A stretch of 64,000 nucleotides of DNA from positions 744,001 through 808,000 of the forward strand of contig JAJKFH010003821.1 in assembly GCA_023333565.1 (NCBI GenBank). The letters run 5' to 3'. Of this stretch, positions 35,801 to 50,800 are shown piece after piece. The notes beneath the pieces are model-generated. The model ran no database searches and had not been told where the DNA came from. It saw only the letters and a list, made by a program, of their open reading frames with translations. Source of the stretch: Puffinus mauretanicus (lineage: Eukaryota; Chordata; Aves; Procellariiformes; Procellariidae). Both the position numbers and the translations under genes were made by a program. Each line of letters opens with the position of its first letter. The stretch's first letter is position 1.

Positions 35801-38800
35801 CAAGTGTTTCTTTTCTGACATAGTTAGTTACAACTTTGCTGCATTTATCTTTATAGATAAATCTGATGTCCATTGGTATTTCTGATGTATCTGTAGTGAC
35901 ACAGAGAAAGCCACTTGTGTAGTGGATTATAATTGCTAGATTGAATTGTGATACAATATATGTCCTGAAATTGCTTTGTCCCTTGGTCTAAGTTTAGTGT
36001 ACGGTTCATACTCCAGCCCTTACGTGTCTGCTGCTCCCCTCTTCTCCTACCAAGTTTGGCACTGTAAATGGCTACCCATAAAACATTATCAACATTGAAA
36101 CATGCTGCTCCATGACATTGTCAGTTCTTGATATGATTGTCCATTCAGATTTCATTGTTAAATAGACTCATTTACAAAGGCATCATGTTCTGTTTACATA
36201 AAAATGGTTTAGACTTGAAAGCCGCCTGTCTAGCATGTAAAGTGGCCTTTTTATCCAAAATCTTCCAAAATAGTAGTATAGTAATGTACTTTGTTAACAA
36301 GGCAAAAGCAAACAAGGTCATTTCAGGAGATAACACAGCTTTGAAAATAGTCACTTCTGCTCCGGGTTATGACAGGTTACTCCACTTGTGCAGTTTTCAA
36401 GATGCTATGGCAAATCTTGTCAGTGGGGCCTTCTTTGAGAACAGATACGACCTGAAAAGATTAAAACATTTTCTTTAAAGTGATGACAGAAATGGACTGT
36501 TTCTTGTGAGCTCTGAGCACACTACGAGAAGAGGCACAAACTCAGATTTTTAATGCTTTACTTCCTTATCCTTTTGACATAGAGATTGGTGTACACTTTT
36601 CTGTCAGAATCCAGAGAAGAAAAACCTTCAATCAATCTGATTTATAGAGATATTTTAAAATTAACTTACAGATTAACTTTAGTCATTTAAACAAATTCTT
36701 ACCTATTTCTAATTTATATGACTTCTTTGAAAACTTCAATGGTAGTACTTAATCTGAATTATGTTTGAGGGTTCTTAATTCGTAAATCTGAAGATTTGAT
36801 GAGTAATCCAAAAGAATGTCTTATTTTGATGTTTTTATTAGCTTTCTCTTTTGACTTAATTCTTTTAATTCAATACTAGTTTCAGTGATTGCTATGAATT
36901 AATTTTGTTCACCTATGCAAAAAGAGTCCATCAGCATAAAAACAGCAGAGTTGATAGGTCCCCTCTGAATCCTAAATGCAATATAATTGCCACATATTAT
37001 CAAGTTGAGCTTCTGACTATATGAAGACTTCATTTTTTGTGTATTTATTTCTTTGGAGAAAAAAAAAAAAAAAAGAAAAATTCAAATATTCTCTTAAACA
37101 ATGTAGTCCAGACAGCCTTCAAAGCCTGTTACGGGATTATTGTATCTGAAACAGCTACATCATTTTCGGTTCACGCTTCTGCCTTTTGTTAACCAAAAAG
37201 AATCGGGGGAGGGGTGTAAGGGGGCATCACAGGGTGAGGGACTTTTTCCTTTCACTGTGAGTTTTTTTTCTGTTTCCACTTCTTTCCCAGGATCCTCCCA
37301 CCTTTCACACTAGCAGAAGATGTATAACAGTGGTGTAAAGTAGATTTCTCTACTTAAAACCTATATAATTTTGTGTTGGCAAAGAAATAGGGCAAGTTGG
37401 GACTTCCCTGCCTCATGGGAGAGGGAGAAGATAAAGGTTTCAAACTAGACACTAAGAGTTAACAAGAATTAGATTGTGTCTGGATAGGGTGAGAAAAAAA
37501 CTGGAAAATGTATCTCAAAGAATAAAGTAACTGTTCTCTCAGCTGATTTGTTAACTGCTGCCTTCAGTTATGAGGCCTTTTCTCTCTCCAAGGGAAATAG
37601 GGAACAAGAGGTGTTGCAGATCCTTTTTATGGAAGTCAGGCAGAAAACACTAATTATATACCATTAAGAGCAGGTGTAAGAGGTGATTACTGCCTACCTG
37701 CAGCGATTTAGGAGTACTGTGGTGCCGCATAACTGGGATTTTCTGCAAGAGTAAGTTTTACAAGGATAGTATAAGAATGAATCTGTCTATAACCCTCTTA
37801 CAATTCTTTGTGATACTAACTACTTATTTTTCGCTTTTCAAAAACATTTTAAAAGCACCGATCATTTTGATAGCAAATAATTGTTCACTGGGGTTATGAC
37901 TATGAGCAATCTGATCTAACTTCATAGATGGTCCTGCTTTGGGCAGGAGATTCGAACCTAAATTATTCCATGATTCTATTTTTGCTATCTTTTGTTCTGA
38001 GAATGGTTTGTATTTTAAAATGTCTTTAATAGTAACACATCCCCTCTGCTAGTAACACAAAGAGATGGAGACAGGTTACAGAGATGTTAATTTTCAAGGT
38101 AATCCTGAAAAACCATGCCAGAGTGTCAGAATCAGATGCCTGCTTTGCATGAAATATGTTATGAATTTTGGGCCATTTCTTAGAAAGCAGAGATCCACAT
38201 CACAAAATTGCTGCAATCTCTGGCACCCTAATTGACACTAATCAGGGCTGCCAAAGATTTTAAATTCGTAGATAATGAACAATGTTCTTGTTCATGGAAG
38301 TCATCCTTCTGGATTAGATAGTTAAGCAGATTAGTATGTCTTTATGCTTAACTGACCTGTGCAGTATTTATATTGTGAGTATTTACAGCAAACACAGGAT
38401 TTAAACATGGTAGAAGACCACCCTGACATCATTAATGAACATACACAGTATTCCTTCCCCGCCGCCCCCGCCCCGTTGGAGGGGACTATTTCAGTCAGGA
38501 TATTTTGGTGAAGCATGATAATTACTCTTAAATTGAGACTCACATTCCTAGAAATGTTTGATAAAAACAATGCAAAAAGAATTGCAATACAAAAAATAGT
38601 AATTGCAGAGACTTACTTATGCTACATCTTACTTATGCAGATGAACACCATTGATTAGAATGAATCGGTTTAGCTTCTCATGGTTGCTTTTTACTGCTGG
38701 CTTCTATAACATGGAAAATATGATCTGTTTCTAAACATATGTCGAATATCACTGTGTATGAATTTTGATCACTCTGACCACATGGCACTAATGATCTAGT

Positions 38801-41800
38801 GATAAGATAGCACATTTGGTTTGAACATATATCCCATTTCCTTCAAAATGTCAGTATCCAGCAGATGGCACTGTAGTTAAACTTTTGCTACGGGATAATT
38901 TGTTACATACTTAATTTTCTGCACTCCAGATGATCAATGCTATTCCAAGATACTGAGAAAGATTTGACATCAGGAAATTAAGAAAATTAGATTGGTTCAC
39001 TTAATCTACATTCTTCGTATAATTTAGTGCACTTCACAATGGATGAGTATATAAAATGTATGCACTGAAACTTAAACTACGTCTTTTTATAGAAAGGAAT
39101 GAGAGTAGTTGCTCTCATGAAAGTAATTCCTCTTATTCAGACAAATCAGCCCTTGACTCCTCTAATAGAGGTTTCCCACATGTTGAAACCAATATTGTCT
39201 CAAACTATGCAAGCTTGTAATTTCTTTCGTCTTGAGCAAAATATTAGAAGGGCTTTATATTTGTAAGTATATTTTTCTTCAGCATATGAGTTGTAGTTAG
39301 TCTTTTTCTCCACTCAGAACAAATTGTTAAGGAATAAAAACAGGCAGAGGATGTCTTTAAATAAAAATAAAATTTAATATTTTCAGCCATTTAACTTTTA
39401 AGTATATATCTGCAACAGTAGCTCACAGGATAGCTATTCACATATTGCTTAATGGAACTATGATTATAGAAGTTTTATTGCCTGTATTCTGATATCTTTC
39501 AGTGGATCACCTGGCTCAAGCATTTGATTCCCTTCGCATAGACTTGAAGACAGATGAAGGGAAGGCCTTATTTTTGGAATACCAATGTGTACCTGTCATA
39601 TTAAGTCACTTAAAAGTATGCAGTAGAGGTCTGCTTTCCAGTGCTCTCGATGGATTACTTCAAATGACCATGGAATCTGGTAAATTTGAGTAATTAAAAA
39701 AAAAAATACAATATCATGTTGAAAACAGGTGAGGTAAGCATAAATACAATATAAAAATAGCATGATTCTTCTGTATAAATAATCTAATCTAGTATTGGCA
39801 TTTGTTTGTATCATCATTAGAGACATAAAATGTATTTCTGAATTGTCTGTCTCTTTCTGAGTTGTCTTGTCTTTTTTTCTGCCTCGCAGCACCTATGCTT
39901 TTATTTTGTCCTGGTTACTTTCTTATTTATTGATGTGAATGTTTTTGTTGCTATTTTTGGTTTGGCTTTTCAGTTTATTTCACTGTTCTACCTTTGCTCA
40001 TGTTTTTCTTTGAAGTCAGGCTGTGCCAGGGAAGCCATATCATGAAAACATGCCAGCAGGTGGAGGTAAAAAATAGGCTTTATTGAAATTCTTTTTCTAG
40101 TTTGAATGAACAGCTCATCCCCAGTCATTTTTCACTTTCTAATAATTGGAAATGGCATTTCTAGAAGAGATGGTTATGTTTTGCTGAATTTTGCTGAGCT
40201 GAGATGGTTATGTTTTGCTGAGTTTTACTGTGCTGTGGCCCTATAAAAGGGTTAATAATCTCATTTGTCACAGCGCTTTTCCAAGTGATACAGGCTAAGA
40301 ATCAGTTGATAACCAACTGGATGAACACGAAAGTAGTGAGGCATTCCAGTGCCGTGTTGAATAAACCTTGTGACTGTTTTTTTCAAAAGATAAAAATCAC
40401 TCACTGCCTTTTAGAACAGAAAAGGGGAGCAGGCTGCTGCTATATTTGAGATGTATATTGTTCTTTTGGGAGTATTTTGTTACCATGCATTATAGCGGTA
40501 AAAATAGAAAGCATGTTTGACTTGGGATGGAACAGCATTGAGTTAAAAGCCATTTTGTAGCGAGGTAAGTGTCAGAAAGATTTAACTAAGGTTTTATTCT
40601 TCCTTGCAGACTCTTTTTCTGACCATGTAGTTAGAGTAGTCTTACACTCTAACAGTACTAACAGTATTCTTCCTAATAGTCATAACTATGATCGGTAAAG
40701 TGATTGGGAAAGAGATAGTTGTACGCACAAAAGTAACCTAAGCAAGGTGGATGGTGTCTGGTATTACTTTGGGTAATGCCAGTAACAGTACATCTTCTGT
40801 TACCTAGCAGTAGTTATTCTGATACCCTAGATGCCTGCAGTTTGAAGAATAATGGAGATATGTTGTGAGAGACTCATGTTTTGCCTTGTTGTTTCTCAGA
40901 GATGATGTATATACTTGAAATCAGGGAAGGAAGAGTAATGTTTAATTGAATTGACATTTAATTTAGAATTTATTTCTCGGCAACTGGATATAAAGCCTTA
41001 TGCAGAGCCTTTCTCTTTGGTAGAATAAATTGCCAATACACAAGTCATAGGCGTATTCTGCTCTTTTCTAATACATATTTAGTGTTTTGCAAGAAATTGT
41101 TTACAATGAGAAGTAGTATTGTTGATGGGAAATCGTATTTTCATTCCTTTGTAAGTTTCCTATTAAAAAGTCATTAAAAGACAAAGTAGAAGGCGGCAGT
41201 GGATATTCAGAGGGCTCTCTGTGTTAGATTAAAACGGGAATTTATGCTCGATTTTAAAGCTGTATTCGCATGTAGCCTTAAATATGAAGTCATAGGTAGC
41301 TGGCCATATGCTAAAATATGGAATCACATTACCCAAAAAGAGAGCATTTGACCAACAGGAAGCAAAGTCTAGGCTTTTGTTTTTTCCTGTAAGGTATGCA
41401 ATCCTAGGCATTCTTTCAACTTGCTGCAATAATTTTCTGGCTCTATAGGATTATTCCAATATTTTTGTTCAAAAATATTACCTTTAGAGCCAAAGTGAAC
41501 AGAAATTAAGTTGGAAAAAAAGCCAGTGCTTTATTTTTTTTCCAGATATTCTTTTCTATAACTCAGTTTTTTAAGTTTTAAATTTTTTGTGAAATATTTT
41601 TACAGATTCAAATTTTAGTTGTCTGAACTGAAAGATGTGAATCAGATATGAAATAACTACTATGTTGCACTACTCCTCCCTGTAACTGCAAGTGCCTTTT
41701 GTTATAGTAAGCAATGAATGCTAATGGTTCTGTACAGTCCAGGCCTGTCTGACGTCCTCATGTAGGACCTGTAAGAAATTATCTTCTTCATGTTCTAGAA

Positions 41801-44800
41801 ACGAAACCTAGATTTCCCTCATATTAAGGAAAATTTACTTAAGCTGCATGTGAAGAAAGTACCTACTGGTCTAAGATGGATATTTCTGTGCTTTGATGGA
41901 AATTATAACAAGAGAGTCTGCAGTACTGCTTAAGCCCATTGACTGATTTGGTTTTGGTTTTCTGATTTTAGATCAGTATCATTGCTTTTGGCTTCATAGT
42001 ATATCTGGTACAACAGGTTCAGGATCCAAGTTTCCATTGCAAGTTCATACAACATTGACAGTGCTGATAAGGCATTCGGTTACTGAAAACATGATGTCAA
42101 ATACAACAGCTGAGGCATTGGTATCATCTGTTTTCTATGTATGTACAAGACATTAATGGCAAATTAAAATTAATAGTCTTACCGCTGTGTATCTTACTGG
42201 CACATAGGCTTTCATGCACTCCCTTTCCATTTCTGTTCAGGAGTTTCACATCAAGAATCTAGGAGAGTCCTGACACCACCATTTCAATGGGAAATGGTGG
42301 AAGATTGAAAGGTAACGTTTTCAGTACTTTTTTTCTCTGTTTACCTATGATGTCATTATTATATGCTCATCAGTCCTGGCCAGCTCAGGATATGCATTCA
42401 TACGCAATAGCTTCTACTGTTCTGATTGTTTCCTTCTTCTGTTAGATGTTTTTTTCACAAGGAAAAGAAGGATCAGCAGGCAAAGGTGGAGGAATAATTA
42501 ATTCCAGAGTGATTTAGTTGTCTGAGAAAGCTTGCTAGATCATAATGTGGTCCAGAGGATGGCTTCAGGGCATTTCAAAACCTGAAAAAAATGCATGAAG
42601 TTGAGATTCTTCAGTTCCTCCTGGTAACTGTGGCCGGAAAGCCAAATAGTGTGTTTGGTGCTCTTTTTTGCCTGGTAGGCTGGAAATAACATTTAACAAG
42701 GAATTTTTTGGTAATAGAACTGCAGTATCATTTTTTGGCACTTTAGAGATGCCATGATTCTTTCTAGGGCTTTCTTTGTACTAGGTCAGCATCTCATGGC
42801 TACTATTTGGGAAAGATTAAAGCAACAAGGATCACTTAAAATAAGTTTAGTTTAAAAAAAAAAAAAAGAAAAGAAAAAAAAAAGAAAAAAGACAGTAAAC
42901 CAGGATTTGTTTGGCAAGATCTACTTCTCTGTCATTCTCTAAATGTGTGTTGTTGACACTCACCATGTGCTTCTGTCAAGGTAAGGCTAACTTTAATAAA
43001 ACTGCTTGTCTATTTATAAAAAAGACTCCCACAGAGCGGTGGGAAGAAGTAAAATCTATATGGTGAGAGGCAGCTGGTAGCCAAAATCTCTGTGCATCAT
43101 GCTGCCTTGTATGCAACGGGCCCACACATGGTTTTGGATGTTTGGGCACATCCATGCCCTTAAGACTGTGGCTGATGAAGATAACTATCAGGGTTGGAGT
43201 TCAAACCATAAAAAATACTTCATTTAAAGATCAGTACCCCTTCAGTTCAAAGGCTAATGAAACACTTTGCTCATTAAGAATTTGGAGCTCCTCTGTGTTT
43301 TCAGTGAGCTTATGCATTCCAGTCTGAAGGAAGAAGCAGATGACGTTTTTTTGCACTGTACAACTCAGTTGAGGTACAAAGGAAGAAGCGTAGGTTACTG
43401 CACCAAATGACCCCTACACAGCTTCTAGTGACAGACTTTCTTTCAGGAAACCTGGCTTGGAATCCCCAGGTCTAATGAGAGCAAGAAAGTGTGAGCAATG
43501 AATATTAGAGATAGTTTCAGTGGATTTGTACTCTTGCATTACCTTTCCTATCCATGCCTTCATGACAAGGTACTGTTGAAGCAACATCTGAATGTTCACT
43601 TAGATGACAGAAGAGCAGAAAATGTAACCTTAGTAATCAGGGATCGGGCCTTTCATTCCTACTCCAAAGACAAAAGGGGAATATCAGTTTAGTTTGACGC
43701 CCTTTGTTTCAAGAGGTCTATCCATTTTCATTCTTAGTGGTAAAATCATTTGTCATCATTTCCTTGTTAGAGCCACAAGATGAGCTATCAACCTTCAAAA
43801 TGTTCTTTTTGGTTCATCTCTCAGTATTACTTCAGATTCCCAGTTGGAACATTTTTGGTCACTACTAGGATCAGGGTTTGCTCTTTTATCTTTTTGATCC
43901 CAGGTTAGTGAGAGCTTACCATTTTCCACAGGAATGATGTCGGTCTAGTAGATCTCATAAACCAGCTGCAAGCTCATTTAAAACTATAAATAAAAATATG
44001 CCTGAGGTCCACAGCTTCATGAAAAGTTTGTCTGAGTTGACATGTATTCTGTACAAGAGTGGATAACACCAGTGTACTTGTCCAGCTAGGCCATAGAAAC
44101 ACGGTGGTCTTAACACCATAGGAAGTCTGTGAAGAAATGATTAAGACTTTTGTTACCCTTGGGAAGCTTATTTGTGTATGTTTCTTGAAACTTAGATGCA
44201 TCATCATAGCATACAAAGCTCCAGAGCCCATGTTATAGTATACAATACAGTCACATTATTTCTTGGAAAGATTCAAGTTATGTGTATTTATCAAATTGGG
44301 ATCTTAAATCTCATACATGTCACGAGACTACATTATGTTTTAGGTAGCAGAACTTGGATAGTATTCCAGCTGCACAGGCATTTCCCAGACATCAGTGAGT
44401 TTTCATGCCATTGTATAGTTCTGAAGTATGGTGCCAGCCAAAAATAATCTCACGATTGTGTTCCAATTATTAACGTTTTTGGAACTGTAACAGTATGTCA
44501 CGAATACAGAAAAATATATATCTATATATATATACATGCCAATCTTGCTTGCCTCACCTCTTTTACAAAAATGTTAAAGCCTAAGGAGGAGGGTAAAATG
44601 TTATACTGATTACTGTTCTTGTAATACACAAAAACGTTCATCGTTGGAACAAAGGCTGACTTTTAAATGGCAGGGATGAAAAAAGTTGAGGTTAGTTTCG
44701 GCCAGCTCCTCAGGGTGTAAGAGTGAGAGGAGCTGCTAGAGATGTTATGCAGTAGTTTCAGAGGGTTTGCTTTGTGTCAGGAGAACTTCAGTTTCAGCTT

Positions 44801-47800
44801 ACTTTCATGCTGTAATAGTCTTTTTCTTTTTTTTTTTTGTTTTGTTTTGTTTTGTTTTGCCATCTTCCAGTACTTCTGTGGATTCTGTTCACTACTTTTA
44901 CTGTTACTACATTTGAGGAAAGAAATTTTGCAACTGAGTGAAGTCCTTACCTAATCATTTGCTTTCTGTTAGCAAATACTTGCTTCATTTAACCACTAGA
45001 AACTTGATAAGTAGCTGAAATTAAGGCGTAAGTAATTGTTAGGGTAAACAATATAATTTTAAATAATTTATGTTTTATTTCATGTCGTTTGCATGCTGGA
45101 GTGATTCTTTTCCTTTGGATAAGCTCAGTAGCCTAAGTTGAAGTATAGTTGGTTTAGTCTGCTATCTTTAGTGGAAGTAATAGGTCACTTCTAAATTCCA
45201 CAGTTGGGAGAGTTAACAGCTTGTTATGAACCTGGCAGTAGAAAATCAACTCAACAAAGATATTTTGCCCTTTTCTCTTACTACATTCTGCTAATATTTT
45301 TGTCTAAAAATGTCCGTAACAGTGCATAAAGTGGTACATTTCAACCTGTTCAGTCTTCTATTTTAAATGTACTTTCCAATAGCGGATACATGTGAACACA
45401 GCACCAAAGCAGCGGTTTAGCTATATTTTCATTGTAGCTATCTCATCAGTGCTGGTTTTGTTTCATGGTCAGATGGGATGAGTGCCAGTTCAGGTTTATC
45501 CTTTTCAATCTCTTATTTGGCTCTCCATACCCGTTACCAGGATTTCAATCCATGTTCGTTTTCTGGAGGATGCCCATCCTTCCTTTGCTGCAAAGATTGA
45601 CTGATAAAAGCAGAATCAAGGGAGCAAGTCCTGCAGTCTTTTTTTAGCGGTGGTGGTGTTTTGCTTGAATCTGGGGCTTCAGATGAGTGCCATAAAATTT
45701 AACTTGATCCTTCTTTTGATCTTTGAAACTAATGAGTGGTCTGTAAAGACATCTTTCTCGCTTCCCCTTGAGTAAAAGGGGAAGAGATATATTCCTGCTG
45801 ATTTGACAGGAAAGAATGATTTCAGTACCAAGGCTTTTGAAGGTTTCCTTCAAAAGGAAGGCGAGCAGGCTACCAAGCCATGATGTTTGGTTTTCAGTCC
45901 CATCTCTAAGCAATGAACTTGTCTGAAGATAGAAGTAAGAACAAATCCTTCTCTGATAGAATTGTCACAGAAAGTAGATTTAGTGTCTTGATAAACTCTG
46001 AATGTTCTTGGTGATGAGATTTCAACAAATGCAGTGCTCTGACTGTCTTTGAAATTTTGGGAGCAAAATGTGTTAACTACTTAATACTGATATGTTTCAG
46101 TTTAGTTGAATGGCTTATAATGTATTTATTGCTTAAAAAAGCATTTCCCATTTCCCATTTCAATTACTATTAAAATTAACATTTCATAATTAAATTAACA
46201 TTTAATAATTTTAATCACCCCAGTTGTTATAGTATGATACCAGTGGCTTCCAGGGCATCTTCATACCCCAAAGTTCTCTCCCTATGACTACAAATTCCTT
46301 TTCTCAGCAGATCTTGTTTCTAGGACAGTAGTTGCAACACACTGTTCAAGAGAATTCCTGGATGCCAGACATGAAACGTTTTCTGGAAACAATCTAGTAA
46401 TAAGTAGCATGACCTCAGCAAGAAAATTTGTTCTGTGGGTGTTGAAGAACATCACATCATTAGTATTAAATCACCCTGTAGCTGAATACTTGTCATATAC
46501 AATCTTGTTGACTACTGTTGTTCCTGTCTTCTTGCGTCTCACACAGCTTACTGTGGTTTTTTTACCTGTGAATCAGTTAAAAGGGTTCCAAAGGATGTAG
46601 TGAGTTTATAGTCACTTATCAAAAATACCATTGTTGAACTGTAGTCTGATTCATGCTTGATTTGAGATCTGCTATTAACAAAGAGCTGCCTGTCTCAATT
46701 TCACCCTTTGCACTTTTACACAAAGACAGCACACGTCTTAAATTCCTCCTGCAGTGATAGCTGACTTCTGTCATGTAGATTAGTAGGTTTCCCTTTCCCA
46801 GTCTTATGTTCATTCAAGGAAATCAAAACTGACTTGCTCATTAGACATTACAAGGCACTGGGCTTTGCTTTAAATAAAGCTTACATTTACTTTGTCTTCA
46901 AGCTTACTTCTGTTTTACAGAGAGAATATTTTGAATTAGTGTGTGCTTATTCAGAAATTGAGATGAGTGCATATTGAAAAAAAAATGTCTAGATGACTCT
47001 CTCATGCTTACTGTAAGTTAAGGCACGTTCTGGTAGGGCTTAAGTATGATTTCTTAACCATATTAACATCACTTAAGATTTTTAGTAACTGCAAAAGTGA
47101 GCTGTATTTACGCATTCACTGAACCTTACTTCTGATTTTTTTTGTAAGAAAATACTATGATCGTGGATAACCAAGTCTGTGTCCAGATTATAGGGAAGTT
47201 AATCAAGCTGGTGGAGACAAAAAGATTCCATTTACAAGTAAATAATCACAACTTCTTACTATGGAGACAATCTTTTTATGTGGACTGCCTATATGCACAC
47301 TCCCTCTCTTCCATATGCTTCCATATGCTTCCATAACTAATGCTAGGTATTCCACAATTCACACTGTTCTACAGATACTTCTAAAAAGTCGATGGTCAGA
47401 ATCTGTCAAGGAAACCCAAACCCACTCCCTTATTTTTTTCTTGAGTCTTAGCATTTTTGAGACTTTAAAGACTACAAGCAGTGAAGGTATGGAGTAAAAA
47501 ATGCCTGTATGCTTTAAACAGATTAAAATTTAACTGTCTTTTTCAGCATATTATCTTTACTGATAACTGTTTGCAGGATTGAAACTTTTCAAATGAGCTT
47601 ATTCTGCAGTACCGAATGGGGAAAAATGTCAAGTCTGTGAATACCATACTAAGGTAGGATTCCCCCTCACCTGTGTGAAAGGCAGATGTGAAATTATCCT
47701 GAGGAACGGTGTTTGAAGCTATAGCAAAAGGAATGATTTACAGCTTATGTGGGATAAACATTGAAATACAAACCATTCAAAAGGAAATCCTTCCTCTATT

Positions 47801-50800
47801 ATCCTGTCTTACCTTTGTAATTTTTTTATTCATTCTTCTGAAAACAGTGAATAATTATGTTGGATTAATACATGTTTTAGTTTAATATTTTAACCATAGA
47901 TAAATATCTCTAACTCTGTTAAATGCAGCCTATGATAATGTTAGGACCAACCTGTATACTTGCTGAAAGCAAGCTAGTACACCAAAAGTTTGCACACATT
48001 TTTGTTAATTAATTGCAAGCTTAGTTTGAATACTTTGATTTTGATGAAATACATGTTTACAGGTTTTAAAAATGAATGCAGTAAATGGAATAATATAATT
48101 TGATTTCTACTGAAAATAATAGTAATAGTAGCCTTCTCTCTAATAAGAAAAAATGTTCTTGTCATTATTTTCTTCTTGTTCTAGTAACAGTTGTGTAATG
48201 CTTAGCCATTTTGAATTTTGGACCCCTGTCTCTCATCCACTACAAAGTAAGAAATAAAAAGGACCATTAAATATAAACTTAAGTAGAGCCAAGTAGCCAC
48301 TTTTTAAGCAAAGCTTCACCGTTCATTCAGGGTAATACTGTACATTGTAAGCAGTATACCATTTTGAAGGTAGATGTGAATGCTAACTTTTTAAAAGTAT
48401 TTGATGTAAAAAGGAGTTGTTTGTATCAGTACTTGGATATACACATCCCTTTTCAAGTCAATTTAATTTATGAAATCTTTAGAACAGTAAAGTTTATTCA
48501 AGTAGGATCTTGTTTGCTCTTACTTACTAAACTTGCATTTTTTAATAAACAGTTTACAGTTTTATAGCTTTCCGTAAAATGGTTTAATTTAAAACAATTG
48601 AAGTGTGATTTAATTAGAAACAAATATTTTTTAATACACTTTTTTTTATTTTGTATTTGACTAGCAGAACTACTGTATTTATTAGCTGACTTTTCTCTGT
48701 AACTTTCAAGCTGAATTTAGACCAATGTCATAATTGAAATAATTTCATAAAGAAAGACTTGTTTTGGAAGTAGATAGTACAATTTGTGCAGTTTGAGTAA
48801 CATCTATGCACTATCAGAGTTCAGACTTTATTTACCCACTTACTTGCAATCTGACGTTACAGAGTTACAGGTCATGCCAGATTGGGTTTATTTATGTAAA
48901 GGCTTCCTTATTTGAGTTTGTCATTGTGTTTGAAATACTGTGCTTAGTTCTGAGCTGGTTATTACAGGAGTGGAGATATGCGAGCAGGGGAAACAAGGCA
49001 GGCGAGCTCTGTCAGAAAAAATGTTGGAACAAAGCTCCTTCAGGAGTCCTCTGTAAGAGAGAGTTAGGATTCCTTCAGTGATTCTGGTAGTTCATTAGGC
49101 TTTTTCTGGTTTCTTGAACAAAGTAACCCATAATAGTGCATAGCTTCAATTTATAATGCTATCTAGTTTATTTGTAAAATGGTGTTTTTCTCTCTCTCAG
49201 GCCTCATTAGAATCATCTTTAATGGTTAGACCATGTTGGTTGCTCATAGGCATACTGAGTTCAATTAGCACACCAAAAGTTTTCATCCTCTGATGTTTCT
49301 AATCAGTGATTTTCCAGGAAAAATGCTTGTTTTTTCTTAGTGTATTGTGTTTATGCTTCTGCTATTCTAGCAAGTAAGATAATTCTGTTTTTCATGTATT
49401 TTATACCTGTTGCCTTCTAAATGGGCAGTTCCAGCATGGAATTTCATTAGACTGCTCCTGTTTTCATACCACAGTCATTAATTAATACACTAAATAAGCA
49501 CAATTGCAAAAATCAGTATTTACAACTAAAGTTCACTTTTCAAGGCAAAATGTTTTGCTTTGCTTTTAGCCAATTCCTTACACTACACACCTTCCAGTCC
49601 TTCTACTAACCCCCATCTTCCTCAATATATCACGTGTTGCTTTATCAAATGGTATTGAAGTCTAGCCAAGTTATAACTGCTGTAATATTTATTTACCAAA
49701 CAAAAGTATCTGACTACTCTGACACAACATACCTATAGTTCCTATACATATTGATAAATCTATAGTACACTTTATTTCATTTTTTATTTGTCTCCTTTAG
49801 TTCCTGAAAATATCTTTAGAATCTAACTGAAGGGCACGTGTGTTCAGATTGCCTTTTTTTTGTCCAAATCCAGCAGATACATAGTGCATTGGTTGTTCTG
49901 TCTTCACAAAGTGCTGCTTCCTGACTTGTTAGCAACAATTGTTGAACTCTTCTTGTCATAAAATTGAGGCAACGTTTCTTTCAGAATCCTGAGTTCTGTT
50001 CTGGTGTCCCTGACTAAAGGACTCTTTTGGAATTATAAGTTTGGGGGACTTCAGTTTGTCCCTTTTATCAAGGTAGAGCGCTCTCCTGAAAACTAGCATA
50101 TTAGCCAAAGTGTGCACCCAAAAGACTAAAATACCATTAGCTTCTATCCATCTTTCTTGTGCTGACCACACATGACCTCACTACCTTCTTTTTGTTCTAT
50201 TTTTACTTAAATGGCTGGGAGAACTTTTTTTTCCCTTAACGAGGTTTGACTTAACCTGACTTTTCATACTATCCTTTTTATTATAAAGATAGTTTCTGAT
50301 CTCCAAGGCATAGCTTTCTTTTCTGATTTTTTTTGTTTTCCTTGTGGGTTTCTTTTCATTCCAAGCATCTCTTGTGCCATAAGTATTCCTGCTAATTTTT
50401 TAACCTTTTCTATTACAATTTTTTTGCGGATGTAACCTCCAGTTGCCATTTGAGAATGACATTGGTCTCCCATACGTCCTGTCTCATGTCTGCATGAATG
50501 TCTTGCGCATCCTAGGAAACTGAAGATCAATTCAGATCATACTGAGGTCAACACATATTGGATGACCGGCTGAAATTGCCACTTGGGCTCTCTTAACTCA
50601 AGGTTACCCATGTCGGCATTGACACTTGAGGTACCTTATGCTGGCTGGAATCTCGCCCTATCTCCACTGTGCTTTAACCACTGGCACTTAACAGCCCAGG
50701 CTGTTGATTACAGGAGAAAAAGTTAAATTCAGCAAATGGTTCAAATCTTACAGGTGACTGTATTATAGACAATTGGTTAGTAGCAACATATAAGTGATAT

